Assembly (NCBI GenBank): GCA_027625915.1
Contig: JANTQA010000032.1
Coordinates: forward strand, 9,610,001-9,674,000
Reading direction: 5' to 3'
Length of the DNA stretch: 64,000 bases
DNA from: Anaeramoeba flamelloides
Lineage: Eukaryota; Metamonada; Anaeramoebidae
In this document: piece by piece, positions 24,929 through 38,400 of the stretch
Layout: each line of letters opens with the position of its first letter
How positions within the stretch are numbered: the first letter of the stretch is position 1
The notes under the pieces: model-generated
Databases searched by the model: none
Seen by the model: the letters and a program-made list of their open reading frames with translations, nothing else
What the model was told of the DNA's origin: nothing
Made by a program: the position numbers and the translations under genes

Positions 24929-26520
24929 TATTATCGAAAAGGTTTAAATTTCCACTCTGATTCACTTATGTTGAAAGTTCCTTTCTGAAATTTTATGGTT
25001 TACTGATAAAAATCATATTTATTAACAAATAAAAGTAATTTTCAACTTTTTGGTTAAATTTTAATTGATTGATAGTTAATAATTTTCTTTTTTTTTGAAA
25101 ATATGAATTCTTATTTTTCAGCAGAAAAAGCACATCTACAAATATTGATCAATATTATATTTTTTATTGTTTTTGTGGAAAAAATTGAATCAATTCATCT
25201 GGTATTAATATCAAAAAAAAAATCCCAAAACTTCGTGTCTAGTTTGAATATGTCTTTGTAATTTGTTTCAGCTTGTAATATATAAGTATTTTTTTATTAT
25301 TATTTTTATTTTTCAAGATTTTTTGGTTGAATTTTTAATTATTTTCTTGAATATTTTATAATTTTAGGTATTTGTGTTTGATTAAGTCTTTTAACCATAA
25401 TAAAATCAATTTATTGAAAGATGGGATGTGTTCCCGTAAACTGTGAGATGTCTTCAACCAATATATCATATAATATTCTTTTATATAAACTTTGTTTCAC
25501 CCAATGTTGTCTAATTTATTTTTCCAAATTTCAATTATTTTTTATAATTGGTCTTTGAACAATAAATAATAAGTAGAAACATAATATACACCTCAAAAAA
25601 TAGTTAATATCAATATGATTTTAAATTAGTTAATCTATAAATTTATTTTCTTAAAAATAGTAAATTTAAAAATTCTTATGTCGTAATTGAGAAACACAAC
25701 AATGCTAATTTTGATCTTCAATTGAAGATCCAAATAAAATTCCAATAGAAATCATTATTATTTCTCTACAAGTACTTACATTGTTTCAATAAATGTAGAA
25801 ACTCTCATTTTACAAAGTTACTCTGGGTATTGTAATATAAAAACATCAGAAAGAAGTAAGTCCCAAAAAAAAATTAAAAAAAAATAAAAAAAAAATGTGA
25901 AAAAATAATTACAATTTAAGAAATTTCCAAAATAATTATTTTCTTCCAATACCTTTTCAAATCCTTTTAAACACCCATGTAACTCACCTTAGCAATAACT
26001 GGGTCAATTTGGCTTGAAAATGGTTTAAATGGTTGTTATAGGAATAAACTTCAATTCTTAATAGAAAAGCATGTAATTTCATATTTGGGTCTCATCTTCA
26101 AAACCAAAGTAATTTATCTAAAATGAAAATACGAAATCACAGATAATTTAAATATTAAAAAGATCTTTCATTTTTTCTCAAGTATATATTTATACAAATC
26201 ACATTACATTTTACTTTTTTTTTTCTTTTTTTCAATAAAAAAAAACAAAAAGAAACATCGCCCAAATTTAGCTGTTATTTCCAATTATATCATTCTCTTT
26301 TTTTTAAAAAATAGTGCAAAAAATTAAATAAAAAAAAAAATAAAAATAAATTTTCCTTTGAATTTTTTTTATTGGTCTCAAGATAAAAACTATTTATTCT
26401 AAAAATAGTTTTTGATTTTTTTTTTTTTTTTTTTGGAATAGAAACATTGGTAGTTTCTCATCTCAGAAAATATTTGTGATTTTTTTTTTTTTTTTAAAAT
26501 TTTTAAAAAAAATAAACTCT

Positions 26521-26551
26521 TAGATTCGAGAAAACTCATTTCTCGAATCTA
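26521..26551 (-). other. Perfect 13-bp stem-loop downstream of a gene 3' end
   Basis: TAGATTCGAGAAA, loop ACTCA, TTTCTCGAATCTA. It lies about 160 bp beyond the stop codon of the minus-strand gene at 26713-28830, so it may fall in that transcript's 3' UTR or end region; a role in 3' processing is inference. Confidence 0.5.
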
Positions 26552-26712
26552 CCTCATAAAGATTATATTACCGTAAAAAAATATAAAATAAAGAAGTGTA
26601 ATTAATAAAATTAAAAAATAAAAATAAAATAAAATGGAAGAAAATAAAAGTGTATCAGATCACCAAAGAAAAAGCTAATATGTCAAAAAAGAAAGTGATA
26701 GATCTGAATAAA

Positions 26713-28830
26713 TTAAATTTCTTTTTTTTTCGAAGAGATGCTCTCAAAAAGCATAACTGAGAAATGGGCTAGAGGGATTTGAAAATTGTTGTCGCATTTT
26801 GCAGATTTGTAGAATTTGCTATATTTGCGCAAAGAATGATAAAGCTGAGGGAATGCATATTTAACATATGGTCTGTATGAATGGTGTATTTGAAAGTTGT
26901 TACAATATTTCAAGATCTCATTATAAGAAGATGAAGTAAATTGAAAGGTGGAATGAAAGGATGTGTTTGAAGATTTTTTTTCAATTGATTTGAGTGATTT
27001 GTTGCTTTGATAAGACGCGAATTTGAGAAATGATTGCTTTTGTTTGAACTCTACTTTTGCTAAGTGCTCGCATTTTTGTATTAGATTCAAAACGATTTTG
27101 AAATGTGTTTGGTTTAAAAATTTTTCTGATTGGGTCTGAGGGTTGAAATGAATAAATTGGAAAACAATAAATTCTGAAAAGTATTGCCGTATTAATTTGA
27201 AAGGTGACAAAAAGAATTTTGCAAAGAGTTTGCCAAATAAGAATTTATATAAGAATTTGATGAAAAGGTTTTTGGGGAATTGGTAAATGAAATTGTGGAT
27301 AAAGGTTAGTCCCATTAAATTATGGGACTGGTGTTCAGAAGATAATAGTTTCTCTAAGGTGTATTCGATTAAATCGAATTGAAGCTCCTTTGGGAAGCCA
27401 AGGTTCTTTGCCTTCAATTCTAAAAGGAGCAATTGGATATAATCCAAGCTATGCTCGACGGACGCATAGTCGTGCATGTCAGTTAAATAGAGCATCGTTC
27501 GGATGAATAAATTATAACAAATGGGGTTTTTGGCCAATCTGTTGATAAAATACAGCCAGTCATCGGCAGGGGCCGATGGAAATTTGATCATTCGGGCGAC
27601 CGAGATAACAAAGGCGTTGAGGCACTTTTTGAATAAGGGAACTTGGAAAAGTTCCTTTTCGTCGTCAACCATTGGAAGGATCAAGGAATGCAATGACGAT
27701 ATGAAATCCATTAAAAATAATGGCTGCTTTAAATGCTGGAATGTTGTTTCGTCAGTTCGTTCCAAACGTCGCACAATGGACTGTGAGCTATTTGTCCGTG
27801 CAGTGGTAGCTGAGTGCTTCCAATTCGTTTGTTTGTTGCCAAAAGGAAAGAAATTAATTTTTTTTTTTTTCGAATTGTTACTGGCTTTGAGGTATTCCTT
27901 ACAAAAGTTTTTTGAATCTTCAATAAATTTTTCAGAAAATAAGTATGGTTGTTCAAGTTTATATAAGAGTTCGCATAATTTGGACTTTTTTTCTGTTCCC
28001 TTTTGTGTGTCCTTTTTCGTTTGTTTCTTCGTTTGCTTTTTCGCTTGTTTTTTCGTTTTGAATCTTCTTTTCACTGGTTTTGTTTTCACTAGGCCAGTCA
28101 GATTGTCGGTGCCAAATTTGTTAATCCAGCTTAAGATACTCGATAGTCGTGGATTGCTTTTAAGCATCTGATTTTCTTCTTCTCCCCAGAGCGAATTGTG
28201 GATGGTTTTTCGCAGATCGATCATCCTAAACGAAGAGATGGCCAAGACATTTGCACAAAAGATCCTGATCGATTCGTTGTCCTGATGCAGAAAATATGTG
28301 TCCTTCATTTCGTTTTCAACCCAATCCTGTGTTTCCAACATTGCTTCACGATAGAACGTTAGAAAGTCTCGTACTTTTCTTTTGCATTTTGAATAACACT
28401 CCTGTTCATTGTTGATCTTTTCGACCCTGCTTTTTGTGTGCTGTGTTTGTGTGTCCAGAAACGAATTTGTTGTGTTTTTGCTTTTTCGGCTGATCTTTGG
28501 TAAACAAAACTCTTCTCTTTTCATGAGCGAATAAATGATTTTAGAATACAGCTTTTTGCGGTGATGGTATGTTGTTTTGAGGCCGCGAATTAAAAAGCAC
28601 CATAAATCCAAGAAATGTGATCGTAGTGTATTCCTTGTTTTGTCCGTTACAGACTTGAAAGAGCGCTCAGACAAAATTGGTAGAAGCATTTGTAATACCA
28701 CACACCGTTTTTCTTCTTGGTAATTGGTCTTCGTCAACTGTTTGATATTCTTTTGGAATTTGTTGACAAAATCGATCGAATTACAATCAAAGGTACTTTG
28801 GTGAGTTGCTTGAAAGAGAAGATCAGTCAT
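26713..28830 (-). CDS. Large helical protein, possibly DUF1765 family
   Basis: 705 aa, single exon, ATG at 28830. It is almost entirely helical, with hydrophobic helix pairs. A central Lys-rich repeat (KKQAKKQTKKQTKKDTQK, about residues 258-280) and a low-complexity Lys/Asn/Ser segment interrupt it. The C-terminal half (about 370-560) contains SAPADDWLYFINRLAKNP, a long helix block, EYTLEKLLSSEHQSHNLMGL and a final hydrophobic block. This pattern (FREAM...WV early on, then LLSS...LTFIHNF and a stretch ending in F.LSP...IR.YF) resembles DUF1765 (UPF0592) proteins of fungi and amoebozoans. I recognise this only weakly and the molecular role of that family is not established. The gene looks richer in G+C than the flanks and has no transmembrane signal peptide. 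The gene itself is secure; the family call is not. Confidence 0.6.
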   Translation of the reverse strand: MTDLLFQATHQSTFDCNSIDFVNKFQKNIKQLTKTNYQEEKRCVVLQMLLPILSERSFKSVTDKTRNTLRSHFLDLWCFLIRGLKTTYHHRKKLYSKIIYSLMKREEFCLPKISRKSKNTTNSFLDTQTQHTKSRVEKINNEQECYSKCKRKVRDFLTFYREAMLETQDWVENEMKDTYFLHQDNESIRIFCANVLAISSFRMIDLRKTIHNSLWGEEENQMLKSNPRLSSILSWINKFGTDNLTGLVKTKPVKRRFKTKKQAKKQTKKQTKKDTQKGTEKKSKLCELLYKLEQPYLFSEKFIEDSKNFCKEYLKASNNSKKKKINFFPFGNKQTNWKHSATTARTNSSQSIVRRLERTDETTFQHLKQPLFLMDFISSLHSLILPMVDDEKELFQVPLFKKCLNAFVISVARMIKFPSAPADDWLYFINRLAKNPICYNLFIRTMLYLTDMHDYASVEHSLDYIQLLLLELKAKNLGFPKELQFDLIEYTLEKLLSSEHQSHNLMGLTFIHNFIYQFPKNLFIKFLYKFLFGKLFAKFFLSPFKLIRQYFSEFIVFQFIHFNPQTQSEKFLNQTHFKIVLNLIQKCEHLAKVEFKQKQSFLKFASYQSNKSLKSIEKKSSNTSFHSTFQFTSSSYNEILKYCNNFQIHHSYRPYVKYAFPQLYHSLRKYSKFYKSAKCDNNFQIPLAHFSVMLFESISSKKKEI

Positions 28831-31800
28831 TTTTTGTTTTTTATTGTTTGGAAAAAGTAAAAAAAAATTTTGGTTTTGTTATTTATTTTTTTTTTGTCTT
28901 TCTGGATTTGACAGGAAAGTTGGTCGAAAAGTTGTGTGGAGTGAGATTGGGTTTGTGGAGTTTTTTTTGGAAAATTGGTAAACTTTTTGGAAAAAAGAAA
29001 AATAAAATAAAAAAAATTAAAAAGAAAAAGAATAAATAAATTATAAAATAGTAAAATGGAAAAATGAAAAAATTAAGAAAAATTAAAATAATTTTATGAA
29101 ATCCAACATTTTCTGGAAGGATACTTTGTAGGAATTTTCAAGTTTTTTGGTAAATAAAAAAAATTTTTTTTTGAATAAAAACAACGTTTTCTTTTCCTCA
29201 AATTAAAAAAATCCATTTCACAAAAACCAACGCAATAAGAGTTTTTCCAAAAAGTGTTGTTTGATCAAGTTACTTTTGGTTTTATCGATTTAAAAAAGTT
29301 GAATAAAAAAAGAAACTAAAATTTGAAAAAACTTTTTTGTTTTTTTTGTAATCTCATAATTGGAATCAAGCATAACGGTAAACAAGAAATAGTAATCTTA
29401 ATACAGAATTCAATCAACAAATGAACACTTTATTTCCACGATTCGGTTGTAAACTGCAAAGATAAGCCTAAAAGATAAAAAATACTCTTATTTTGGTAAA
29501 CACAAACACACTAATACAGACGATTCGCAAAAAGCATCTTCGAAACCCAATTGCATAATTCTAGAAAAAATTTTCTTCTCTTTCACAATTCGCAAACACT
29601 TTCCAACAGTTTACGATCGAAAAACAAAAAACAAAAAATGTTCAATTCAAACTTTTTTCTTACTTTCTGTCGATGAAATTAAAAAAAAAAGAGTCACTTC
29701 CTTCTTTAAATTTTTGGTTGTTGATTGTTTTGAGTGAAACCTTCTACGATTTGGTGATAGACGTGTCCTTGTCAAGGAACTAATTGGGAAAACCATTAAC
29801 ACCAGATTTAATCAGGAACTTTTATGTGTGAATAGTTTCTTTAAACCAGAGTATCTTTTGGTAAAGAAGAGATTTTTATTGGATTTATTTTTCCACTTTT
29901 AACTTGAAAATTTACAAAAAGAAGGAAATTAAAGGAGATTTTACCAATCTCCCAAATTGTCTCAAAACATTTTGGTCCAATCCCATTTAAATTGAAAAGT
30001 ATAGATTCATTGAAATATTCTCTATTTGGATCAAAAAATCATTTTTTTACATTTTTTTAAATGAAAAATTCAAAGAAATTTTTACAGCTATGCAAACACA
30101 AACAACCCTTTTTCAGAAATATAAGAATGAAAAAGTAAATAAAATACGATTTTCAAAGCCTGAAAAAAGATGATCAGATCAAACACTCTTTTCTAAACAA
30201 CTCTTACTTTTAAACGATCAAGTTGTCTTTTTGTTTTTGGACTTTGATTACCTGAATATGTTTCAAGATTCTTATAAAATATTACAATTCTAAACAAGTA
30301 ATTTTGATTTTCTCTTAGTGGTTTTTGGTTTTGGGTTTTTTTATTGGATCTTTAATTGAAGTTTCGGTCAAGACTTTGTGATAATTTATAAAGCCTATAT
30401 GAAGTTTGAACGTTGTCCCCATTACCAAACAATTCAAACATTTGGCTGTTTTTGGGTTAGACTGTTTAGTCTAGTTTGGAAACATATTGGATTAAGGCAC
30501 TGTGTGGTAGTAAAGGCTTTCTGGAATTTTGAATTCAAATATCTAATGTAAATACAACCTCACTAAAAACCCATAAGTTTTTTCCTTTTAAAACAAGAAT
30601 ATTTGTCCATTTGGAACAAAAAAAAGATCTTTATTTGTAGGAAATATGCAAATTGTCGATTTAATACTATATAAGATAACCTTTTCCACTTTTATTAACT
30701 GCACCTTTGCTTGAAAATAACAAAGGAGCAATTATATCTAATTGAACCACCTTGGCCTTTTTATTCAAAGTGGGTGATATCAACCCATTCCTCTAAAATA
30801 GAGAAATAACAAAAAAACCTAAAAAATGAAAAAAAAAAAACGAAAACAAACTTTAACCGAGTTTTTTTTTAAATCCTATAACAAACCTAAAACAATATTG
30901 ATACTTATCTAAAAGAACGATTATTTATAACTTTTGAATTGTTTTTTTTTTTTTTTTTTGATAATATTATTGGCGATATTTATTATTTTTTTTTAATCAC
31001 CACCAAGCAAATCTTAAAGATTACATAAATTAACACCACCTAAAATTTAATGTAAAAAAATATACCTAAAAAGAAAATGAATCAAAATCACCAAAAAGTG
31101 GCAAAATTTATACTCCTTACACAACATCTACAATTAAATAAAATTTTGTATTACATCAATGGAATATCCGCAATAAAGAGAGTAGTATCATGTTTAAAGA
31201 CTTTATTAAATTTGAAAACCTAAAAATTTAAAAACTCTAAAAAAGAAAAATCATGAAAAAAAAATAAAAATAGAACCCACCAATAAAAGAGATTAAACAA
31301 TAAAAGTGAAAAATACTTCTATTCTACCATAAGAAAAAAAAAACACAGAAACAGATTCAAAACAATGACTACATTCTAAAAAACAATTTTCATACAAATG
31401 CAATAAATTTTGATCCAGTTACGACCACACCAAATAAATAAATAAATTCATACACTAACCATATCTTCAATTCGACTTTAATATACGAAAAAAAGAATTG
31501 TTCACGAAAAATAAAGAAACAAAGTCCAATATAGTAATATGAAAACAGTTAATAAAAATTTGTTATAATCCCAATTTGACACACAACAACACAAGTTAAC
31601 CCCAGTAATGAAGTTACACTTGATTTTTTTTTAAAAACAGCTCAAATTCAAGATTTATGAATGGGTAATTTATTTTTTTTTTGTATTTATGTGAAATTTT
31701 GTGGTTTAATGATAATATTGAACTTATATAAAAAAAAAGTATAACATGAATTTCAAAATTTTTACCCCGACTAAAAAAAAAATAAGGTATAAATTTTATT

Positions 31801-33305
31801 TGTAACAATAACCAAGGATTTTTGGCTATAATTGTGTTTTGCTCAATGAGAAAAAATTAAACATTTATTACTAAAAAGACTCTTTCTCAATATATAATTT
31901 ACACTCAATTCTAAAACTAAAAAAATCATCAAGTTTACAACAATTTTCGCCTTTATCACATCGAATACACCCTGGAAAATAATTTTAAATTATTGGATCA
32001 CAAAAATGATTGGATTGCTTATTAGAAATAAAACTCAAAAAATTATCAATATTTTCGAAAAACATTGCCACCCCCCAAAAAAAAAAAAAAAAAAAAAGAA
32101 CTTTAATTATTCTAAATTCTTTTGAACCCTTCAAATGAAAAAAGTTCAAAGATATTATATATTTTTTTCTTTTAAATATTGCTGGGTTAACATAAGAAAA
32201 ATTTACTGAGGAATGATAATATTTTTTTTTTTAAATTTATTGGATACAAAAAACCCCTTGACCTTTCACAAATGTATATCTTTGAAAAAAAAAATCATAT
32301 TTAGTGTTTTTATATGGTTTAATTTATGAACACCATCTATTAAATTTTATCTGAACAAAAAATAAATTTTTTATTTACTATTTTCTTGTCTTTTGCACAC
32401 ATATAACCTCATGGTTTCTGAAGAGATCAATAAAAAAAAAAATCTCAATATTTTGGATCTGCAAATTAACTTTTGGATATAAATAAGAGTTTTCAACATA
32501 GATTATCAAGTCATATCCCTTTTAAACACCCTTTTAAAATTAACCAGGTATTTGTTACCATTGGTTTTGTATGTTAAATCCAAAGATATAATCCACTATT
32601 AGACATTATTTTTTGAGGATCCTTATAAATCTTCACCATTGAAAAAGTAGTTTCGAAAATGGAAAAATTAGATATTTTAAATTTAGATTTACTAAAATTC
32701 AAATCATGTCAGCTCAATGTTATTGGCCTAACGTTGATTTTCTGAATTCTCATTGATTTATGAAACGACCATCTTTTTTTAAAAAAATCCACAGATCTTA
32801 CAAACTATTTAATTTCTAAAATTATTACCAAAAAAAAATCTAATGTAAGAAGTTAAATTAATACAACCACACCACCCCTTGAATTCTTTACCAATAAAAT
32901 TATCACAGCTGATTGATTTTTTTTTTCTTCTAACTTTTTAATAAAAAAAAAACTAAACTAAAAAAATTATATGAAAAAATAATCGACGAAAATTTACGTC
33001 ATAAGAAAATTTAATCAATTTTTATATCATTTTAAGATATCTAAACTTTTAAAAAGATAAGAAAGTTAAAAATTAGGCCAACTTGCAAAAACTATAAACT
33101 TTTTGAAAAAAAAATAAAAATAAAAAACTTTAGAATTATATTTCATTTTTTTCATTTTTTCATTTATTGGCATTAATATTGTCATAAAAAAACATATTTC
33201 GAGTATCAATACGATTTTAAGAAATAAACAAATCACCACTGATGAATTACATTTTAATAAAGCAATGGAAAATCATATTATTTATCAGTATTGGAAAGGT
33301 TAAGG
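28831..33305. other. Intergenic region, 4.5 kb, no gene or clear structure seen
   Basis: Between two minus-strand genes. It consists of A/T-rich sequence with many poly-A/T runs. All open frames are short and lack family features. A short imperfect hairpin (TAGACTGTTTAGTCTA) near 30460 is all I can name. Confidence 0.6.
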
Positions 33306-35381
33306 TTAATAATAACTTTTTCTTCCATATTTTGAATTTGAGTACATTGGGTTGTATCCTCTTCCCCTACCACCACTTCTTCCACGGTAACCACCTCTTC
33401 CCCTGCCACGAACACGGCTGCCCCACCCCCATCCACCGCCCCGACCTCTCCCACGACCTCTACTGCCCCATTCATCGTATTGGGATGCTTGGTAACCAAA
33501 TGAGGGTTCTTGTGGATACCTTTGGTAGTCATAATAATCATATCCTCGGTCATAATCTTCTTGGTAATATGCCCTTTTAGGATAAAAGTTTTTCTTTTTT
33601 GCAAATTTTGATTTTTTAAGATAAACTTCCTTGTTGTTATAATGCTTTTTGTCCTCTTTATTGTCATCTTTTATTTTTTTGGAAACAATTTTGGATAATT
33701 TAGCCTGACTAGTTTTTTTTTCACCTTTATTTGACGATTTATTCTTCTTGCTTATACTCGAAGATTTTTTTTTCTTGCTTATACTCGAAGATTTTTTTTT
33801 TTTGGCAGTTGTGGCTTTTTTTATCCCGGTTTTATTTTTTTCAATATCTTCTTTTGATATTTCTGAATCTTTTTTTCCTTTTTTTTTAACTTTTGATTTT
33901 GATTTTTTTTCTTTTTTTGAAATTGATTTTGATTTGGATTTTTTTTTTGGTTTAATTTTTGCTTCATCATTTGAAATTATCTTAGATTTTGTTTTGGCCT
34001 TTGTTTTTGTCTTTAAGGCTGTTAATCCCGATTTACCTTTTCCTTTGCCTCTATCCTTCTTATTAGCTACCCTTTTCGATTTTAACTTCTTTTTAGAAGA
34101 AGACAACTTTGTTGAAGTCGAAGATTGTGATTTTTTTTTTTTTTTTGTTTTTTTTAAATTTTTTTCATTATCCCCACTTTCGCTTTTTAATGATTTTTTT
34201 TTTTTTTTAACAGTCTTTGAATCTTTATTTTTAGATTTACTAGATTTTGTTAATTTTTTTATTTTACCACCACTTTTTTTTTGTTCCTCTTGATCGATGT
34301 TTTTTTTCTTTCTAATTTTAACTTTTGGATTAAATGCTTTTTCTTCTTCCACCTTTTCCCTTTTTCTTTCTTTACCCACTTTCTTTACCCCCTTCATACC
34401 CATATCTTCTTTATTACCATCGACAATTTCTTTATTTTTTATTCTTTTCATTTTTTCTTCTTGCCATTTTTTTTCGTCTCTTGGATTTCCTTTTCCAAAA
34501 ATATTATTTTGCTTTTCTTTTTTATTTGATCGTTTTTTTTCGTCATAATAATTTCTTGATGATTCTATTATTAAAGAAAATATCAAAAAATAATTGTAAT
34601 AATATTTTAAAATAAAACAAAGACAATAATATTAAATTAAATATTAGTCATTATTGAAAATAAATTTTTAAAGAAATATAATCTTTTTTTAAGCAGAGTG
34701 GAATAAAGGATTAAAACTTTGGAATAACACAAACAATAAACATCACCAGATCTAAAACCAAAATTCAAAATCCTGTACACAGTTAAAAGACTGAAAAACA
34801 ATAACAACACTATAGTTTCCATTAAACCTGGGAAGAATTATGTTCACTTTACAATATATTTTTATCATTTTTTGTTATTTTCTTTTTTAATTTCATTTCC
34901 TTTTTTCCTTTTAAGTAATCTATTTCGTTATATCTGTATAATTTTTTTTCAATGATTGATATAAAGTTGAAACCGAGTTTATTTAAAACAGAAAACCCCA
35001 AATAAACTTAGTTGATGATATCCAACCATTTGACCAATTAATAATTGTTAGTGAAATTTCAAACAAATTTAGCAATACAATTATTATTATTTTATTTCAT
35101 CATTTTGTGAACATATAGATTTTGATTTTTTTGTTTTATTTTTTCTTCTTTTATTTGAATAAAGGGAATTTTTGTAAAAACATTAATACTGACCAACTTG
35201 TACGTGATTTAAGATTAATTTTGGAAAAAATGAAAAAATTGAGTTGTTTTTTTTCTATTTTTGATTTTGAGTTTATGTAAATTTTTAGAATGGGGTTTAT
35301 TTTATGAATACCTTATATATCTTTTCTTTTTTTTTAAATTTTAATTTATCACTCACTACCAATTAATGGATCCATTTAGAT

Positions 35382-35412
<31 letters not shown>

Positions 35413-38400
35413 GGATAAAGTGAATAATAAAAAAAAAAAAGAATGAAAATTTAAAATTTGATATAAAAAGTCAAACCATAAAATATATTTATTGATCTAA
35501 CAAATAATATTTTCCAATTTAAGTTTTTTTATTAAAGATTTGGGCTTAAATAATTAATTTACTTGTGATTTAACCCAATAAAAAAAAAAAAAGCTCTATT
35601 TATCTATTGTGAAGGAAGAAAAATTTATTTTTTTTGTGTTACTTGAAGTTTTCTAGAATTTGAAAAACAGAAAGAAATTATATTTCTTGAATAAATAAAA
35701 AAAAAAAAAAAACAGTATTTAGGTTTTTAAATGTTTTGATTTTTATTAGAAAATTTTTATATTTTCGAAACCAAAACGAAAATTCCTAGAAAAATGATGA
35801 TATAATTCTTTTTGATTGATAAATCAATAGATTTTTAGATAAAACAAAAACATCAACATAAAAAAATTATCGAATCTGAGGTACTCTATGACAGAATGCC
35901 AATTTGTAAATTTTTTTTTTAAATATTACAAAATTTTGACTAATTATAGATCAAATAAAATTGTTACTTTTTATATTGATTTATACTTTGTGGCCGGAAT
36001 TCAATCGAAACTTATTTTCATTATATGGAAGTAGTTAAATTGTTGCTTTATTGGATTTGAAAATGATCAATATTTTAATAATCTAAAAAACAACAAAAAT
36101 TAAAAAAAACAACCATTAGATTTTTTTAATTTAAGAAATAAAAAACCTAGTTAGCCTTTCCAGGGTAAGAAAGAATGGAGTAAAACCAAAGATTTTTCTC
36201 GATTATTTACTACCCAAATACACTAGGCACTCTGTTACACCCGGCATCATTTACTCAAAAAATAATTACAATCTGGAATTTTTTAGAATATCTGGATTTC
36301 TCTCTTCAATAGTCATATATTTGAATTTGAAAAATAATAACAACCAGTAATTATTTATTTGAAGGCCCCCATTTCATTTAAAAAAAGCAAACTTTAATTT
36401 CAAAAGATGAGAAATTTTCATAAATAAATAATATAGGTATTTTTTTGTTTTTTCATCAACATTAAAAAGAATTGATAATTTGACTGAACTATTTATGATA
36501 TCTATGATGTGGCCTCCGAACTTTAATTTTTTTTGTTTTTCACATTGTAAAATTAACAGTAAAAGAGATCTAAGAAAAGGTTTTAATAATTTTTATTTTG
36601 GGTTGTAATGCTCAACTGCTTAAAAGTATTTTTTTTTTTGAAATCAAACCAAATACCACTTTAAAAGGTATAAGCAAATCATTATAATGATATTTTAGTT
36701 ATTAAAAAAACACCTTTGGGTGTGAATAATTAAAAAATCTAAAAATATTTCAAAGGTTTGTACAGTGATCAAAAATATACGTGCACATAACCTAAAAATC
36801 AGAACCACAAATTAAACTCTACTTTTTATTCCTTTTGTCCCAATACAGCATCTAATTTGTAATTCAATAGTATACCAAATGCCAAATAAAAATTGAAAGT
36901 TAACTTATTGATGCTTTAAGAACATTTTTAATTGTGGATTGGATTTGTTTACAATTTTTCTGGATTTTTTATCAATTTTTTTTTGAAATTTATTGATTTT
37001 TTTTACAAAGAACATTTGTCTTTAATTTTTTACTTGATGTTTTATGAAAAATTTACTAATTTGATCATTATTTTTAGAATTCCTTTTAAATTGTTGGACT
37101 TTAAGAAACCAATGTCATATTCACTTATTGTTTATTATCGGTTTCTTTGATCAATTTAATGTGTAAGCCCTGCTTGAGAAAAAGAAATACGGCTTTTAAT
37201 TTACATCACGGGTTTTGCTAAGCCTGAACTGGTTATTTTAACAACAGTAGTTAAAATTAATTAAATCATAAAATTTTGACTTTAACAAATTGAAAATTTA
37301 ACCAATATAAAATATGAAAAGAGATCAAGAATATTTTAAAGACCTAGTATCAGTATAAAAGCAAAAAATGGCCATTTTTTTTGTCATTTTTTTTTAAATT
37401 CACTTTTTTGGAATATCTTTAAGTTATAGTTTTGAACCAAGTGTTTGTCTAGGTTTGAATAGTAATCATTTTTACATTTCAGGTAACCTTTTGCCCGTGG
37501 ATGTTTTTGTAAAGGAGATTGATAAAAAAATGACAAAAAAAATGGCCATTTTTTGCTTTTTTACTAATACTAGGACTTTAAAGCCACAACGAAATACTGA
37601 TGACAAGAAGTTTAAAAAAGTTTTTCTCAAACTAGTGAAGAGAGTAAATCAAATAGTTTGAGCAATATCTTTTAAAATTTTTTTAACTCATCATTTTTAT
37701 AACATCCTGACCAGATAAAGAATTTTTCTTTTGAAAACACTTTAAAAATAAAGAAAAATAATGGATACAAGAATTAACAATTGTAAATCTTTTTTTCCAT
37801 ATACAACCTTGAATTCCTGATCTTTTCTAATTGATAAACACTGAATAATTATAAAAAAAAAATTGACAGAATTCTGGACTCTTATGGAACTAAACCAATT
37901 AAAAATTTCGTTTTTCATTTCAAGGTTATTATATTGAAGAATCAAAGATCCACAGACTTCACGAAAACAATTGAATTGTTAGGAGGAATGAAAAAAACGT
38001 TTTGTGACGTAAATGTAAAAAATCACAAATTTTGAAAGAAGAAAAAAAAAACCGAAGGTGTTTCAAATAACAAAAAATATTCAAAGCCCTTTCTTATTTT
38101 GTTTGTTATCCCAATGCCAAATTTGAAAAAAAAAAAAAAAAATAATGGACTTACTTTCAGAAGTTGATTGAAATTTTCTATTATTAAAATTTCTATTGAA
38201 ATCGTTGTCTCTGTAAGGCTGATTTTGGTTGTAATAAAAATCTTTCGGGTGAAGATTATTTCTACCATGGTAATCTTGGTATTGTGGGTAATCCCGTCTA
38301 TTGTACTGGCGGTTTGGATGCCTACCATATCTACGAAAGTTATGATAGTCTTCATTATTTGGTCTTCTTGGGGGGTAAGACCTTTTTTGAAATTTTTTGT

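Larger units (their letters stand above)
23043..26712. other. Intergenic region, 3.7 kb
   Basis: Upstream of the methyltransferase gene. It contains a foldback (23105-23580), two tiny hairpins (23626-23664), a (TA)n tract (24906-24928) and a perfect 13-bp stem near 26521. No gene is recognised. Confidence 0.6.
34565..38154 (-). other. Proposed 3.6-kb intron of the RGG gene
   Basis: Donor GTAAGT at 38154 and acceptor TAATAG ending at 34565, phase 1. It contains an R3 repeat copy, a (TA)n tract, a short palindrome and a foldback. No exon or nested gene is recognised. Confidence 0.5.

Noticed and set aside
27521-28171. 216-codon plus-strand frame
   Set aside because: Antisense shadow of the 705-aa gene; no domain features and many Phe/Cys from the complement of Lys-rich repeats.
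33748-34293. 181-codon Phe-rich plus-strand frame
   Set aside because: Complement of the Lys-rich low-complexity part of the RGG gene.
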